Positions 35,293 to 44,423 of a stretch of 64,000 nucleotides of DNA are shown here, in pieces. Under the pieces are notes generated by a model. The model saw only the letters and a program-made list of their open reading frames with translations. It ran no database searches and was not told the DNA's origin. The position numbers and the translations under genes were made by a program. The DNA lies in the NCBI GenBank assembly GCA_000783305.1, contig JROE01000002.1, positions 620,001 through 684,000 of the forward strand, written 5' to 3'. The stretch is from Sphingobacteriaceae bacterium DW12. Lineage in GTDB: Bacteria > Bacteroidota > Bacteroidia > Sphingobacteriales > Sphingobacteriaceae. Numbering within the stretch: the stretch's first letter is position 1; each line of letters begins with the position of its first letter.

Positions 35293-37674
35293 CTAGTCCT
35301 TCAAGCTGAAACAATAAACATTGCCCGCAAAATCGGCGATATATACATTGCCGTCAGCGAGGGTAGTCTCTGCAAGAATAGGTGCACCGACATTGACCTT
35401 ATCTAATAGTTTCCCTTCCAAATTCAACACATAGAAATATCCATCCGAAGCGCCAAAAAATAGTTTCTGCCCTTGCTGCACGACTCCCGATTCGACAGTA
35501 CCGACCAACTTATGCAAATCCGGCGTCGTATATGACGAAGTATAGATCAATGCTTCGCCTGTTTCAAAAGCCCAACGCTCTTCAAACGTATTTTTGTCAT
35601 AACTCTTCACTCCACCCAGAGAGGTCGGCATAATAATCTGATTGCCGCTCAATAATGGAGAGGCCATCACCTTGAAATCATCTTCGTATATTTTCTTATG
35701 GATGACATCTCCCGACTTCTCATTCAATAGAAATAATCCATTCAGCCCAGACACATATAGCCCCTTATCGTCAGCGCTGGCTCCGCTACTTCTGAACCTC
35801 ACACCATCGTCATTCTTTTTCCAACGCAATTCACCCGTTTTACGGTCGTGCACAAACAAGGCATTCCAATTCGCGCCTGTTACAAGATGGTCTGCTGTAG
35901 CCAGCATCTCACCTGGCATGCCCTCCCCTCCGTTCCAATCTTTATTTTGCCACAAAAGCTCCCCATCCGTCACCCTTAGAGCGGATAAATAATTGCCGGC
36001 GCCGGTATAATAATAGCCATCACGCACAACACCAGCTGTCACATAAGCCGGCAACTTGCCAGCACTCAGGTCTTTGGTCCAGATGAGCTTACCATCAGCT
36101 TCATTAAGTGCATATACTACTCCCCCCGCATCTGTGGCCAATACAACGCCATCACTATATCGCAATTTTTGTTTGATTGAATTTTTAGTGCTAAATTCCC
36201 AAAGAACCCTACCATCAGCCTTGCCTAAAGTCGCTATCTTTCCTTTCCCACTACCGCTATCATCTATGGTCGCGACAAATACACGGCTTCCTTGGACCAA
36301 TGGAGATACTTTCCAGATATTCGCACCTATATTGGTAGACCAAGATAGACGAAGATGAGCACTTGGCGATGTCTGAGCTTCAAATTGACTTCTCTTTAAT
36401 ACCTGGTGACCATCTTTGTAGTTAACTTCCAGCATAAGTTCAAAATTTCGCTTGACATCCGAAGGCAGAGCTACTGCACCTCTCCAATTCCAATCACTTT
36501 TTGGAGATAACACACAAGTATTCATACGCTTACCTTTTTCGTCAGAAATCACAGCGCCCACCGACACAACCTCACGCTCGCTGTCATAAATGTTGGCACT
36601 GATATTTAGCTTTTTATTCTCGATAAAGCATACATCGCTATTCTTCGGATAGATCAATTCAATATGATCCTTCAAATTAGGATACTTAGGTGATACCTGT
36701 CTAACACCATTCTTATCGACGTCAATCACCATAAACTGTCCGACGGAATGATCTATTCCCCCTTTATTGGGTGCATTTGTCGAAATGACCAATACGTCTG
36801 ATGATTGTCCAAACACGTAATTATTATGCCAGTGGCCATACAGATATGCTTTTAGATTGTACTGCCTCAAATCAATGGACTGCGTCTTACCTTTCATAAT
36901 GAAATCTTTACCCACAATCAGATCATGATTGATAAAGATCAGTGGTTTGCTCTTATCCTTTAAAGCCAGATCTTTTTTGAGCCAAGAGATCACCTGATCT
37001 TGCATGTAACGGGGAGCATAGTCCCCACTCGGCATTGGTGTCACCACGAAATGGGCCGGCCCCGCGTCAAATGAGTAATAAACAGGTCCAAATAGATCTT
37101 CAAATAATTTCTCCCCATATTCACCTTTGACCAGGTCGTGATTTCCAACGGTGTAGTAAGTAGCACGTCCCATCAAGTCCGAATTAACTTGTCGCGCATG
37201 GAATTGCATCCCTGGTTCGTAACAGATATCACCGGTATGCATAATCAAAGAAGCCTGCTGATGCTGCGCATAATTACGAATATTATCAATCCAACTTCCG
37301 TACAGAGGCGTCTCGGTATCTGTCACTTGAATAAAACGAAGAAAATCCGGCTGCTGACTTTCGTCTTTGACCATGCCAAAATCAAAAACTTCCTGTTTCT
37401 GATCTATTCTGAGATAATGTGTCGTGCTGCTTTTGTAACCGGAAGGGACGGTCACAAATAAAAACCGGGCATCTGGATGGGTCGGGATACTAAATTGCCC
37501 TTTCGTATCTGTCTGCACAACGTCATACCCGTTAGATACAACAATACCTGGCAGGCCGACCTCTTGGGGGTCTATCTTCTTGTTGCCATTGCCATCGAGA
37601 TATACTTGCCCTTTGAACTGTGCGAATACAGAGTTGCAAAGCAGGAATGTACCGAAAAATAGCAGTCTTTTCAT
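35293..37674 (-). CDS. Secreted metallophosphoesterase fused to a PQQ-type beta-propeller
   Basis: 793 residues. Signal peptide (MKRLLFFGTFLLCNSVFAQ), a MetallophosN/SdrB-like beta domain (20-100) with an EF-hand-like loop DGNGNKKIDPQE, a calcineurin-like phosphoesterase domain (about 108-330), a C-terminal calcineurin extension (335-430) and a PQQ-like propeller of repeated blades (about 450-793; GRVLWEFSTK, GKLIWTKDLS, GELLWQNKDW, GELRWKKN). The metal motifs HTGDICYE, VGNHDLV, INHDLIV and YGHWHNNYV are present, but the first motif, normally DxH, reads TDTE. Likely periplasmic phosphodiesterase. It follows SusD at 157 bases, past a hairpin, with its own -7 box. Confidence 0.85.
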   Translation of the reverse strand: MKRLLFFGTFLLCNSVFAQFKGQVYLDGNGNKKIDPQEVGLPGIVVSNGYDVVQTDTKGQFSIPTHPDARFLFVTVPSGYKSSTTHYLRIDQKQEVFDFGMVKDESQQPDFLRFIQVTDTETPLYGSWIDNIRNYAQHQQASLIMHTGDICYEPGMQFHARQVNSDLMGRATYYTVGNHDLVKGEYGEKLFEDLFGPVYYSFDAGPAHFVVTPMPSGDYAPRYMQDQVISWLKKDLALKDKSKPLIFINHDLIVGKDFIMKGKTQSIDLRQYNLKAYLYGHWHNNYVFGQSSDVLVISTNAPNKGGIDHSVGQFMVIDVDKNGVRQVSPKYPNLKDHIELIYPKNSDVCFIENKKLNISANIYDSEREVVSVGAVISDEKGKRMNTCVLSPKSDWNWRGAVALPSDVKRNFELMLEVNYKDGHQVLKRSQFEAQTSPSAHLRLSWSTNIGANIWKVSPLVQGSRVFVATIDDSGSGKGKIATLGKADGRVLWEFSTKNSIKQKLRYSDGVVLATDAGGVVYALNEADGKLIWTKDLSAGKLPAYVTAGVVRDGYYYTGAGNYLSALRVTDGELLWQNKDWNGGEGMPGEMLATADHLVTGANWNALFVHDRKTGELRWKKNDDGVRFRSSGASADDKGLYVSGLNGLFLLNEKSGDVIHKKIYEDDFKVMASPLLSGNQIIMPTSLGGVKSYDKNTFEERWAFETGEALIYTSSYTTPDLHKLVGTVESGVVQQGQKLFFGASDGYFYVLNLEGKLLDKVNVGAPILAETTLADGNVYIADFAGNVYCFSLKD

Positions 37675-37706
37675 ATATAAGTTTAATATTTATTAACAAT
37701 GTATAC

Positions 37707-37714
37707 CAAAAATA
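37707..37714 (-). promoter_or_regulatory. -7 box upstream of the metallophosphoesterase gene
   Basis: TATTTTTG on the minus strand, 33 bases before the ATG; an overlapping TACCTTTA is an alternative. A TTG lies 17-23 bases further upstream. The same box sequence precedes the phosphonatase operon. Confidence 0.5.
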
Positions 37715-37773
37715 AAGGTATTGGGAGAATTTAAAAACAATAATCCTATCGTATCCAAAAAGATACTTAAAGA

Positions 37774-37810
37774 GGAAATGGCCTGACATTATCAGCGTCC
37801 GGCCATTTCC
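37774..37810 (-). terminator. Hairpin between SusD and the metallophosphoesterase
   Basis: A perfect 10-bp stem (GGAAATGGCC with GGCCATTTCC, 17-base loop) 22 bases after the susD stop, followed on the minus strand by a T-rich tail. It is either a terminator or an RNA-stability hairpin that lets SusCD be more abundant than the downstream enzyme. Confidence 0.75.
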
Positions 37811-37831
37811 CCAAAAGAATGATCTCCGTGA

Positions 37832-39658
37832 TTACCAATAAATAGTCTGGATCAGATGGCTTCCATCTAAGACCAACTCGCTATTAGCCACAGGATAGTA
37901 GTAATGCTTAGGGCTATCAAATCTTCTAACTTTATCTCGTGCGGCTGTAAACATGATATGACCGCTATTCCCATTCTGCAGATAGATGGATGTATTATTA
38001 CCATTGTCATCTTTCAGATAGTACAGCGAGATAGCCTTCAGTTCCTCAGGGGTCAGGTGCTTAATAGGGTCGGTAGCTTTAGAGGATTCCAGAATGGCAA
38101 TATCGACTTTACCATCACCGGTCACGTCCATAAGCCCCAATGCTTTGACATACATTCCCTGCTGATGATCCGCAAGATGCTCTCCAACTTCCCATCTAAA
38201 TACATCAGATTGGCGCTGTCCTTCACATGCTAGTTCGATACGTCGCTCTCTCCGTATTTCCAATATCAACCCGACATTGCTTCCGGTCACATTGTTATAG
38301 TAGGCCTGTAAAGTAGGATCAACCGGGGCCCCCAACTCCATTTTTGGCATGCCCACACGTGTGCGCAATAGATTGACAGACTTATCCAAATCGGCTTGAC
38401 TGATCAAGGTCCCAAGCTCCGCCTTGGCTTCGGCAAAGATCAGAAGCACCTCCGCATATCGAAATACAAAAGCATCCGTATATGCAGACTCCCATGCGAT
38501 CATCTCTGAGACTTCGGGATAGAATTTAATCTGATTGTATCCGCCTAAAGTCGGTTTCAGACGGTGGGGAGCAGCAGTACCAACAGCTTGAAAACCGGGT
38601 TTCATAAACGTTTGTCCAAAACGCGGATCGCGATTTACAAATACCTCATCAATATTTTTGGTCTTAAAATTTGGTTGATCGGTAAATCGACTTCCATCCT
38701 CCATCAGGTAGCTTTCCATCAAATTCTGACTTAAGGCCCACTCGTAATCCAGCACGGTATGCGCATTGCGCATTCTACCTAAGTCTTTGTCGTAGTCAAT
38801 GAATAAAATAGTCTCGGGATTGGCCTGAAGATTCTGACTGATAAACAATTCGCGATAGGCCCTATCTACGCCTCCGGCTGTACTAATTTGAAATCCACCT
38901 TCCTTTATAATCTTATCAGATGCAGATACCGCTTTTTCCAAAAACCCGTTAGCACTTGCTTTCAGGCCTAAATAATCGTGATATTTGCGGTAGGTACCCT
39001 CTTGCAATGCAAATTGGGCCAATTGTGCTAATGCAGCCCATTTTGTAATAGTAGACTTGTGTCCGTCTGCTTTTACATGCTCGGCAGCATACTCGAGATC
39101 TGCCATGATAGAATCCACGACCAATGAGCGGCTATCCTGCTTCTTGTGCAAAAGCTCTGTATCCGAAGTTTCCATAGTACCGCTATACCAAGGGACGTCA
39201 CTGTACTTATTGACTTTGTCGATATAAAAGCGAGCTCTGAAAAATTTCGCAATACCCACATAATGATTGACCTCTTCCGCTTTCACACCTTTCACCCGGC
39301 CATAGTTCTCCAGAAAGAAATTGATATTCCGCAGGGTCGTCCAACTCCATACCCTTGCGTTCTGCGAAGTGACTCCACCTCCCATTATCTCTTGGATCTC
39401 ACTACCGGAATTGTGATGAGCCAAGTTATCTGATCCGATATCGGCAATAGGAGCGCTTAGTGATGTGTAAAAGCTATTCGTATAGGTTTTCAGATCTTCC
39501 ACGCTGTTAAAAAAAACTTCGGGCGAAATAGTGGTGGTCGGATATCGATCCATAAAGTCGTCATTACAGCCCGTCATTATGGCCACTAAACCTAGTACAG
39601 CTATAGCGGTTTTCCATTTTCTATCTATATTTTGCATGATCATGTTCATGTTCGTCAT
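37832..39658 (-). CDS. SusD/RagB-family nutrient-binding outer membrane lipoprotein
   Basis: 608 residues. Lipoprotein signal ending LVAIMTGC, then the SusD TPR-like helical scaffold: NDDFMDRYPTTTISPEVFFNSVEDLK near the N-terminus, RARFYIDKVNKYSDVPWY, FRYAEVLLIFAEAKAELG (about residue 405) and RRERRIELACEGQRQSDVFRW (about 460). SusD proteins cap the SusC channel and bind the incoming ligand at the cell surface. It starts one base after the susC stop, so the two are translationally coupled. Ligand not readable from sequence; context suggests a phosphorus-containing compound. Confidence 0.95.
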   Translation of the reverse strand: MTNMNMIMQNIDRKWKTAIAVLGLVAIMTGCNDDFMDRYPTTTISPEVFFNSVEDLKTYTNSFYTSLSAPIADIGSDNLAHHNSGSEIQEIMGGGVTSQNARVWSWTTLRNINFFLENYGRVKGVKAEEVNHYVGIAKFFRARFYIDKVNKYSDVPWYSGTMETSDTELLHKKQDSRSLVVDSIMADLEYAAEHVKADGHKSTITKWAALAQLAQFALQEGTYRKYHDYLGLKASANGFLEKAVSASDKIIKEGGFQISTAGGVDRAYRELFISQNLQANPETILFIDYDKDLGRMRNAHTVLDYEWALSQNLMESYLMEDGSRFTDQPNFKTKNIDEVFVNRDPRFGQTFMKPGFQAVGTAAPHRLKPTLGGYNQIKFYPEVSEMIAWESAYTDAFVFRYAEVLLIFAEAKAELGTLISQADLDKSVNLLRTRVGMPKMELGAPVDPTLQAYYNNVTGSNVGLILEIRRERRIELACEGQRQSDVFRWEVGEHLADHQQGMYVKALGLMDVTGDGKVDIAILESSKATDPIKHLTPEELKAISLYYLKDDNGNNTSIYLQNGNSGHIMFTAARDKVRRFDSPKHYYYPVANSELVLDGSHLIQTIYW

Positions 39659-39659
39659 A

Positions 39660-42600
39660 TTAAAAATTAAAATTCAACCCAAACGAATAAGTCCTTTGAA
39701 ATGGATACGCTGTCCGGTCACCTACGATCTCAGGATCCAAATAATCCATTAATTTGGTAAACTCAAATAGATTCTCCCCACTGGCAAATATCCGAACACG
39801 GTCGATGCCCCATCTGTCGGTCATCAATTTCGGAAGAGTGTAACCAACGGTGACATTCTTCACTCTTAGATAGCCCGCATTTTGCATATACTTGGTCTGT
39901 ACCGCAGCCAATTCGATACCGCTTTGCTCGGCGACATATGATTTGGGCCTTGGCAGATAAGCATTGGGATTCTCAGGTGTCCAATGATCCAAGTTGAACT
40001 TGGTCAGACTGGCCCATGGCTGCGCATATATACCCCAGAAATAGTGGTCGCCACCTGGAGGGTAATAATTTCTTTTGCCTACCCCCTGTAAGAAGACACG
40101 AAGATCGATCCCATTCCACGAGGAATTCAGGTCAAGGCCATACGTGTGCCGTTGCTCCGAATTACCAATTACTTTGTAATCTCCATGATCGTCTAATGTC
40201 CACTCTCCCTTGTCAATTTTCTTGTCATCGTTGATATCTGCGAATTTTAAATCGCCAGGTTCCAATCCTCTTGTACCAGGATAAGACGTGACATTATTTT
40301 GATTGGCATGGGCCGCGATCTCTTCAGCTGACTGGAAGAAACCTAAAGTCGTCAAGCCCCACATTTCACCAATCCGTTGCCCAACATAGTAATCATTCAG
40401 GTTATTCTTCGGATTATCGAATTTTGTAATGTACGCACGACTATCTGCTAGATTAAATCGAGCTGCGAATGAAAAGGGCTTACTCGCAACCATAAACTCT
40501 TTATTGTAACCAAGTGTCAACTCCCATCCATTGGTCTTTAGGTCAGCTGCATTTGCCATGGGAACCCCAGTACCCAATACAATAGGTAATGTTCTTCCTG
40601 GGGTCAGCATATCTTTCGTATCGCGTCTATAGATATCAAAGGATCCAAAAAATTGGTTATTAAAGAGACCCACATCCACTCCAAAATTAGACTGTGTGAT
40701 GGTCTCCCATGTCAATCTAGACGACACTAATCTCGGATTCGTCACGAATGGGGGTCGCACTCCGTCCAAAATAGCCCCTGTACCATTAGGCATTTGAGCA
40801 AAAAACGGATAATATTCATCCTTCAGATCTTGATTGGCTAATGAACCGTAAGATCCTCTCAACTTGAAATTAGACACTGTAGCTTTAAGCGGCTCGAAGA
40901 AATTCTCCTGTGAAACTACCCAAGCTCCGGAGACAGACGGGTTGAATGCAAAACGGTCTTTCTTAGGAAATCTAGAAGAACCATCATATCTCAAATTCGA
41001 TTCAAAAATGTACTTATCTTTATAGGAATAGTTTAGCCTCGCAAATGCCCCTCTCACGGCCCATGCATAATCATCTGCAGTCGGCCGGATCAAATCTCCT
41101 GTAGCAAGCTCAATTGTCGGTAAAGAATTGGAGATTAATTTGCTGCCCGCAGCAGAGAAAGACTCATAAATCCGCTCTTCTTGGTTAAACCCAAGCATAA
41201 CCGAGAAATAATGGTCATTCAACGTTTTTTGAAACTGGGAATAGATATTATAGACATTGTACCGGGTCTCCTCACTGCCACTAGAGGCATAACTATTAAA
41301 GTTTTGACGTCTTATCTCGCCAGGACCAATACTATACTCTAACGGTAGCTGATAAAAGTGGGATTTACCAGAGGTTCTCCTGAATGTCGCATCTCCATTT
41401 AACGTCCAGACACCTTTTATCAGATCAATCTTAGCACCGAAACTACTCTGGAAATCATTCACACGTTTGATACTGCGTCCACCCTCTGCAACAGCTCCAA
41501 TCATACTCGCCCCGGTCTCTGTGTAAGATCCATCGGGATTGTATACCGTATTGAGTGAAGGCTGACGATTCACATTGTGCCAATAAAGATACCCTTGGTC
41601 GATAGCTGATGGCTGATCGTACTTATCATTCGTATAGGTAGTATTGTTGGATAGTGTAAACCAGTCTGTAATTTTATAATCTCCCTTTGCTCTGAAATTG
41701 TACCGATCATACGTATCCGGGCTAATACGAAGCATTCCATTCTGTCTGTGATATTCACCGGAAAGATAAAAGGATGATTTTTCACCTTTTTGAGAGATAC
41801 TGATGTTATTAGTATATGAGGGTTGCACATCCTTATATACTTCTTTGAACCAGTCGGTAGATCCTAGGTAGATATAGGCATTCGGATTCAGAGGATCCAC
41901 TATAACCCGAGGTAAGGATGGATCGGCACTCAGCTGCTTGCCATACTCCAGCATCTTTTCGTCGTAGAGGCTGTACCAAGGGGCCGACATGATATTTCTA
42001 TATTTCATGACCTGATAAGGATCATCCTCAATCTCTACAGATCTGGTAATTGCTTTTGCAGCAAAGATAGAATTGGCAGCAATCTTAATATCCTGGCTTG
42101 TCCCTGATTTGGTCGTTACCAACACTACTCCAAAAGCGGCTCTACTACCGTAGATAGCTGATGAGGCCGCATCTTTCAATACGGTCACGCTAGCGATGTC
42201 CATAGGATTCATTCGGTTCAGCTCGTCATTGGTCGCAGATATTCCATCTATTACAATCAGTGGACTTCCACCTGACAAGGAGGTATATCCCCTTACATTG
42301 ATACCTGGCGAACTATTTGCACGACCGGATGTGGGGGTAATATTGAGATTGGCCATAGCACCTTGTAAACCTGTTCCTACATTGGTGATAGGCCGGCTAT
42401 CCAAAAACTTCTCACTGATCTGATCAACTGCACCAGATAGATTCACCCTTCTCTGTGTACCGTATCCGACAACAATGACCTCATCCAAATGAGACTCTTC
42501 CACTTCCATACGAACATTGACTACGGACTGATTGCCTACTACTATTTCTTGATCCTTGTATCCCATAAAACGGAATAGCAATATGGATTTCTCGGGGGCC

Positions 42601-43103
42601 CGGAGGGCATAACGACCATTTGCATCCGTCTTGGTAGAAAGACCTGATACGCCCAGTACGGATACGGTCACTCCTGGCATTACCCCAGACGAATCCCGTA
42701 CAGTTCCGGTAATCTCAATATCGGTCTTTTTCCGCTCCTTAATAACAATCGTACCTCCTAAAATTTCAAAGGCAAGATTTTGCCCCCTTAGTGCACGATT
42801 CAAAACATGACGCACATCTAAATTAGATACCGACAGGTCTACTCGCGAAGCTTGATCCAATAGCTTTTCGTCGTAAAAAAAACGCAATTTGGTCTGCTTG
42901 GATATCTCCGTGAGGACATGTTCAATCTTTGCATTTTTCATCGACAGGTTAACTTCCTGTCCATATCCCGATGCCCTGACTCCCAATGTAGACACCAGAA
43001 TCAGAATACAAATTAACTTCATAATGAGTAGGACTTTAGCGACAAGGGCATAAGGTTGACTTCTCCGATCACCTTGTTCTTTTAATGGAGAAAAATAATT
43101 CAT
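39660..43103 (-). CDS. SusC/RagA-family TonB-linked outer membrane transporter with STN domain
   Basis: 1147 residues. Signal peptide within residues 1-45, STN domain (about 48-112, KNAKIEHVLTEISKQTKLRFFYDEKLL), CarboxypepD_reg-like domain (127-200), plug domain (about 212-330, EVIVVGYGTQRRVNLSGAVDQI region) and a 22-strand barrel ending in aromatic NFNF. The STN domain is the signal-transducing type that contacts a FecR anti-sigma factor, and a FecR/ECF pair lies just upstream. Ligand entry is therefore likely to induce its own locus. The 168-base leader has a GC hairpin (43175-43192). Confidence 0.95.
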   Translation of the reverse strand: MNYFSPLKEQGDRRSQPYALVAKVLLIMKLICILILVSTLGVRASGYGQEVNLSMKNAKIEHVLTEISKQTKLRFFYDEKLLDQASRVDLSVSNLDVRHVLNRALRGQNLAFEILGGTIVIKERKKTDIEITGTVRDSSGVMPGVTVSVLGVSGLSTKTDANGRYALRAPEKSILLFRFMGYKDQEIVVGNQSVVNVRMEVEESHLDEVIVVGYGTQRRVNLSGAVDQISEKFLDSRPITNVGTGLQGAMANLNITPTSGRANSSPGINVRGYTSLSGGSPLIVIDGISATNDELNRMNPMDIASVTVLKDAASSAIYGSRAAFGVVLVTTKSGTSQDIKIAANSIFAAKAITRSVEIEDDPYQVMKYRNIMSAPWYSLYDEKMLEYGKQLSADPSLPRVIVDPLNPNAYIYLGSTDWFKEVYKDVQPSYTNNISISQKGEKSSFYLSGEYHRQNGMLRISPDTYDRYNFRAKGDYKITDWFTLSNNTTYTNDKYDQPSAIDQGYLYWHNVNRQPSLNTVYNPDGSYTETGASMIGAVAEGGRSIKRVNDFQSSFGAKIDLIKGVWTLNGDATFRRTSGKSHFYQLPLEYSIGPGEIRRQNFNSYASSGSEETRYNVYNIYSQFQKTLNDHYFSVMLGFNQEERIYESFSAAGSKLISNSLPTIELATGDLIRPTADDYAWAVRGAFARLNYSYKDKYIFESNLRYDGSSRFPKKDRFAFNPSVSGAWVVSQENFFEPLKATVSNFKLRGSYGSLANQDLKDEYYPFFAQMPNGTGAILDGVRPPFVTNPRLVSSRLTWETITQSNFGVDVGLFNNQFFGSFDIYRRDTKDMLTPGRTLPIVLGTGVPMANAADLKTNGWELTLGYNKEFMVASKPFSFAARFNLADSRAYITKFDNPKNNLNDYYVGQRIGEMWGLTTLGFFQSAEEIAAHANQNNVTSYPGTRGLEPGDLKFADINDDKKIDKGEWTLDDHGDYKVIGNSEQRHTYGLDLNSSWNGIDLRVFLQGVGKRNYYPPGGDHYFWGIYAQPWASLTKFNLDHWTPENPNAYLPRPKSYVAEQSGIELAAVQTKYMQNAGYLRVKNVTVGYTLPKLMTDRWGIDRVRIFASGENLFEFTKLMDYLDPEIVGDRTAYPFQRTYSFGLNFNF

Positions 43104-43174
43104 AACTTTGAATTGTTAAAGGTTAATTATTCAATGGAATTCGCGTTTCAATAAAAATTGCCTTTTGTCAACTG

Positions 43175-43192
43175 GGGGTGCGTCAACACCCC
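43175..43192. other. GC-rich hairpin in the susC leader
   Basis: GGGGTG-CGTCAA-CACCCC followed on the plus strand by seven T. On the plus strand it has terminator form, but no plus-strand gene precedes it; on the minus strand it forms part of the susC 5' leader. It may terminate antisense transcripts or regulate susC. Confidence 0.5.
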
Positions 43193-43271
43193 TTTTTTTG
43201 TTGCTTCTGGCTAAGGATATGATTTTGTTAGGTTTCTCTCATATTTCGAAGATTAGAGGTTAATAATTTCA

Positions 43272-44360
43272 TTATTTTACAGTGACTTCTCGTCCATTTA
43301 TTTCAAATTTACGCTGCGTAGCGGCTGTTAATATCCCTAACACCTCAGAAAGCTTATGTTCCCTCCCGATAGCCCCCTTATAAGTAGAAGACTCTGTCAG
43401 CAATTCTGAGTTCACAAAGTCCACATTATACCATCGTGCCACTTGCTCGATGATATCCTGCAAATTGTTACCATCAAAGTAAAACTCATCTCGTTGCCAA
43501 GCGGTGTTCTTTAAAAGGTTGGTTTGTGAGATACTAATCTCGCTTCCCCTAATCAGAGCTTCCTCACCGGGTATCAGATATCTCTCGACTTGTTCTTTAA
43601 TAATCTTAACCTTACCTTCTACTAGAGAAGTACTGATAGCATCAGAATAAGCATTTACGTTAAAACTAGTACCTAGCACCTCGATGGTACTGCCTTTAAC
43701 TGTGATTCTGAATGGCCGTTTATTATCCTTGGCGACCTCAAAATAAGCTTCTCCGTCCAATTCTACCCTACGTTCCTCCTGCCCAAATCGTTCGGGGAAA
43801 GACAGTGTAGATAAGGAGTTCATCCACACCACGGTACCATCCTCCAAATCCAGCCTATATTTGCCCGCCTTAGGAACCTCAATAGTCAATAGTTCCGAGG
43901 TACTGCCTTCACTTTCCACCAAGATTCGCTCGTTCTGGATAATCTCTTTTCTCTTTCCATTCGCATAGATTACACATGCGGAAGCTGCCCCCGGCATGAT
44001 GTCGTTCTTATGTACACCGGTAGAATCAATGATCATCGCAGCGAGCTCAGTAGTTACCCCCTCCTTCTCTTTATTTAAATATAACCTCATTATCCCCCCA
44101 AAAACAATAAAGACCAGTGCCGCTACGGCAATCTTCAACCATGGAAATAGTCTAGCAGTGGAAGCGACGATAGGTTGTGTATCGATACAATCCATTATCC
44201 CTCCCTTTACTTGCTGTAATGCTACCTTACGATGACCTTCCTCTAAATGCTCTTCATCAAAAGAATAAAACCACGCTTGCACTTGATCTTCTTCTTCCGA
44301 GGTACATTCGCCACGTAAGTATTTTTCTAAAAGCAGTTTTGCCTGATTATTTTCGTCCAT
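43272..44360 (-). CDS. FecR-family anti-sigma factor (with DUF4974)
   Basis: 362 residues. Short cytoplasmic N-terminus (1-70), one membrane segment (about 71-90, IAVAALVFIVFGGI), periplasmic FecR domain (about 150-245, WMNSLSTLSFPERFGQ and VELDGEAYFEVA) and a C-terminal DUF4974 domain (about 290-360) that docks on the STN domain of a SusC transducer. Holds an ECF sigma factor inactive until SusC signals ligand binding. Lies 64 bases after the sigma gene on the same strand and 168 bases before susC. Confidence 0.93.
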   Translation of the reverse strand: MDENNQAKLLLEKYLRGECTSEEEDQVQAWFYSFDEEHLEEGHRKVALQQVKGGIMDCIDTQPIVASTARLFPWLKIAVAALVFIVFGGIMRLYLNKEKEGVTTELAAMIIDSTGVHKNDIMPGAASACVIYANGKRKEIIQNERILVESEGSTSELLTIEVPKAGKYRLDLEDGTVVWMNSLSTLSFPERFGQEERRVELDGEAYFEVAKDNKRPFRITVKGSTIEVLGTSFNVNAYSDAISTSLVEGKVKIIKEQVERYLIPGEEALIRGSEISISQTNLLKNTAWQRDEFYFDGNNLQDIIEQVARWYNVDFVNSELLTESSTYKGAIGREHKLSEVLGILTAATQRKFEINGREVTVK

Positions 44361-44423
44361 ACATTCCTATAACCTTCTAGAGGCACTAGAAGTACCGAAA
44401 AAATAAAAAAAAATAAAAAAGAG

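Noticed and set aside
39146..39433. Plus-strand frames inside susD, and similar ones in thrS, glnN and the RND gene
   Set aside because: All lie antisense inside long conserved genes with unmistakable domains; they are shadows of codon bias.
43175..43192. Calling the hairpin before susC a transcription terminator of a plus-strand gene
   Set aside because: No plus-strand gene precedes it; listed only as a leader hairpin of uncertain role.
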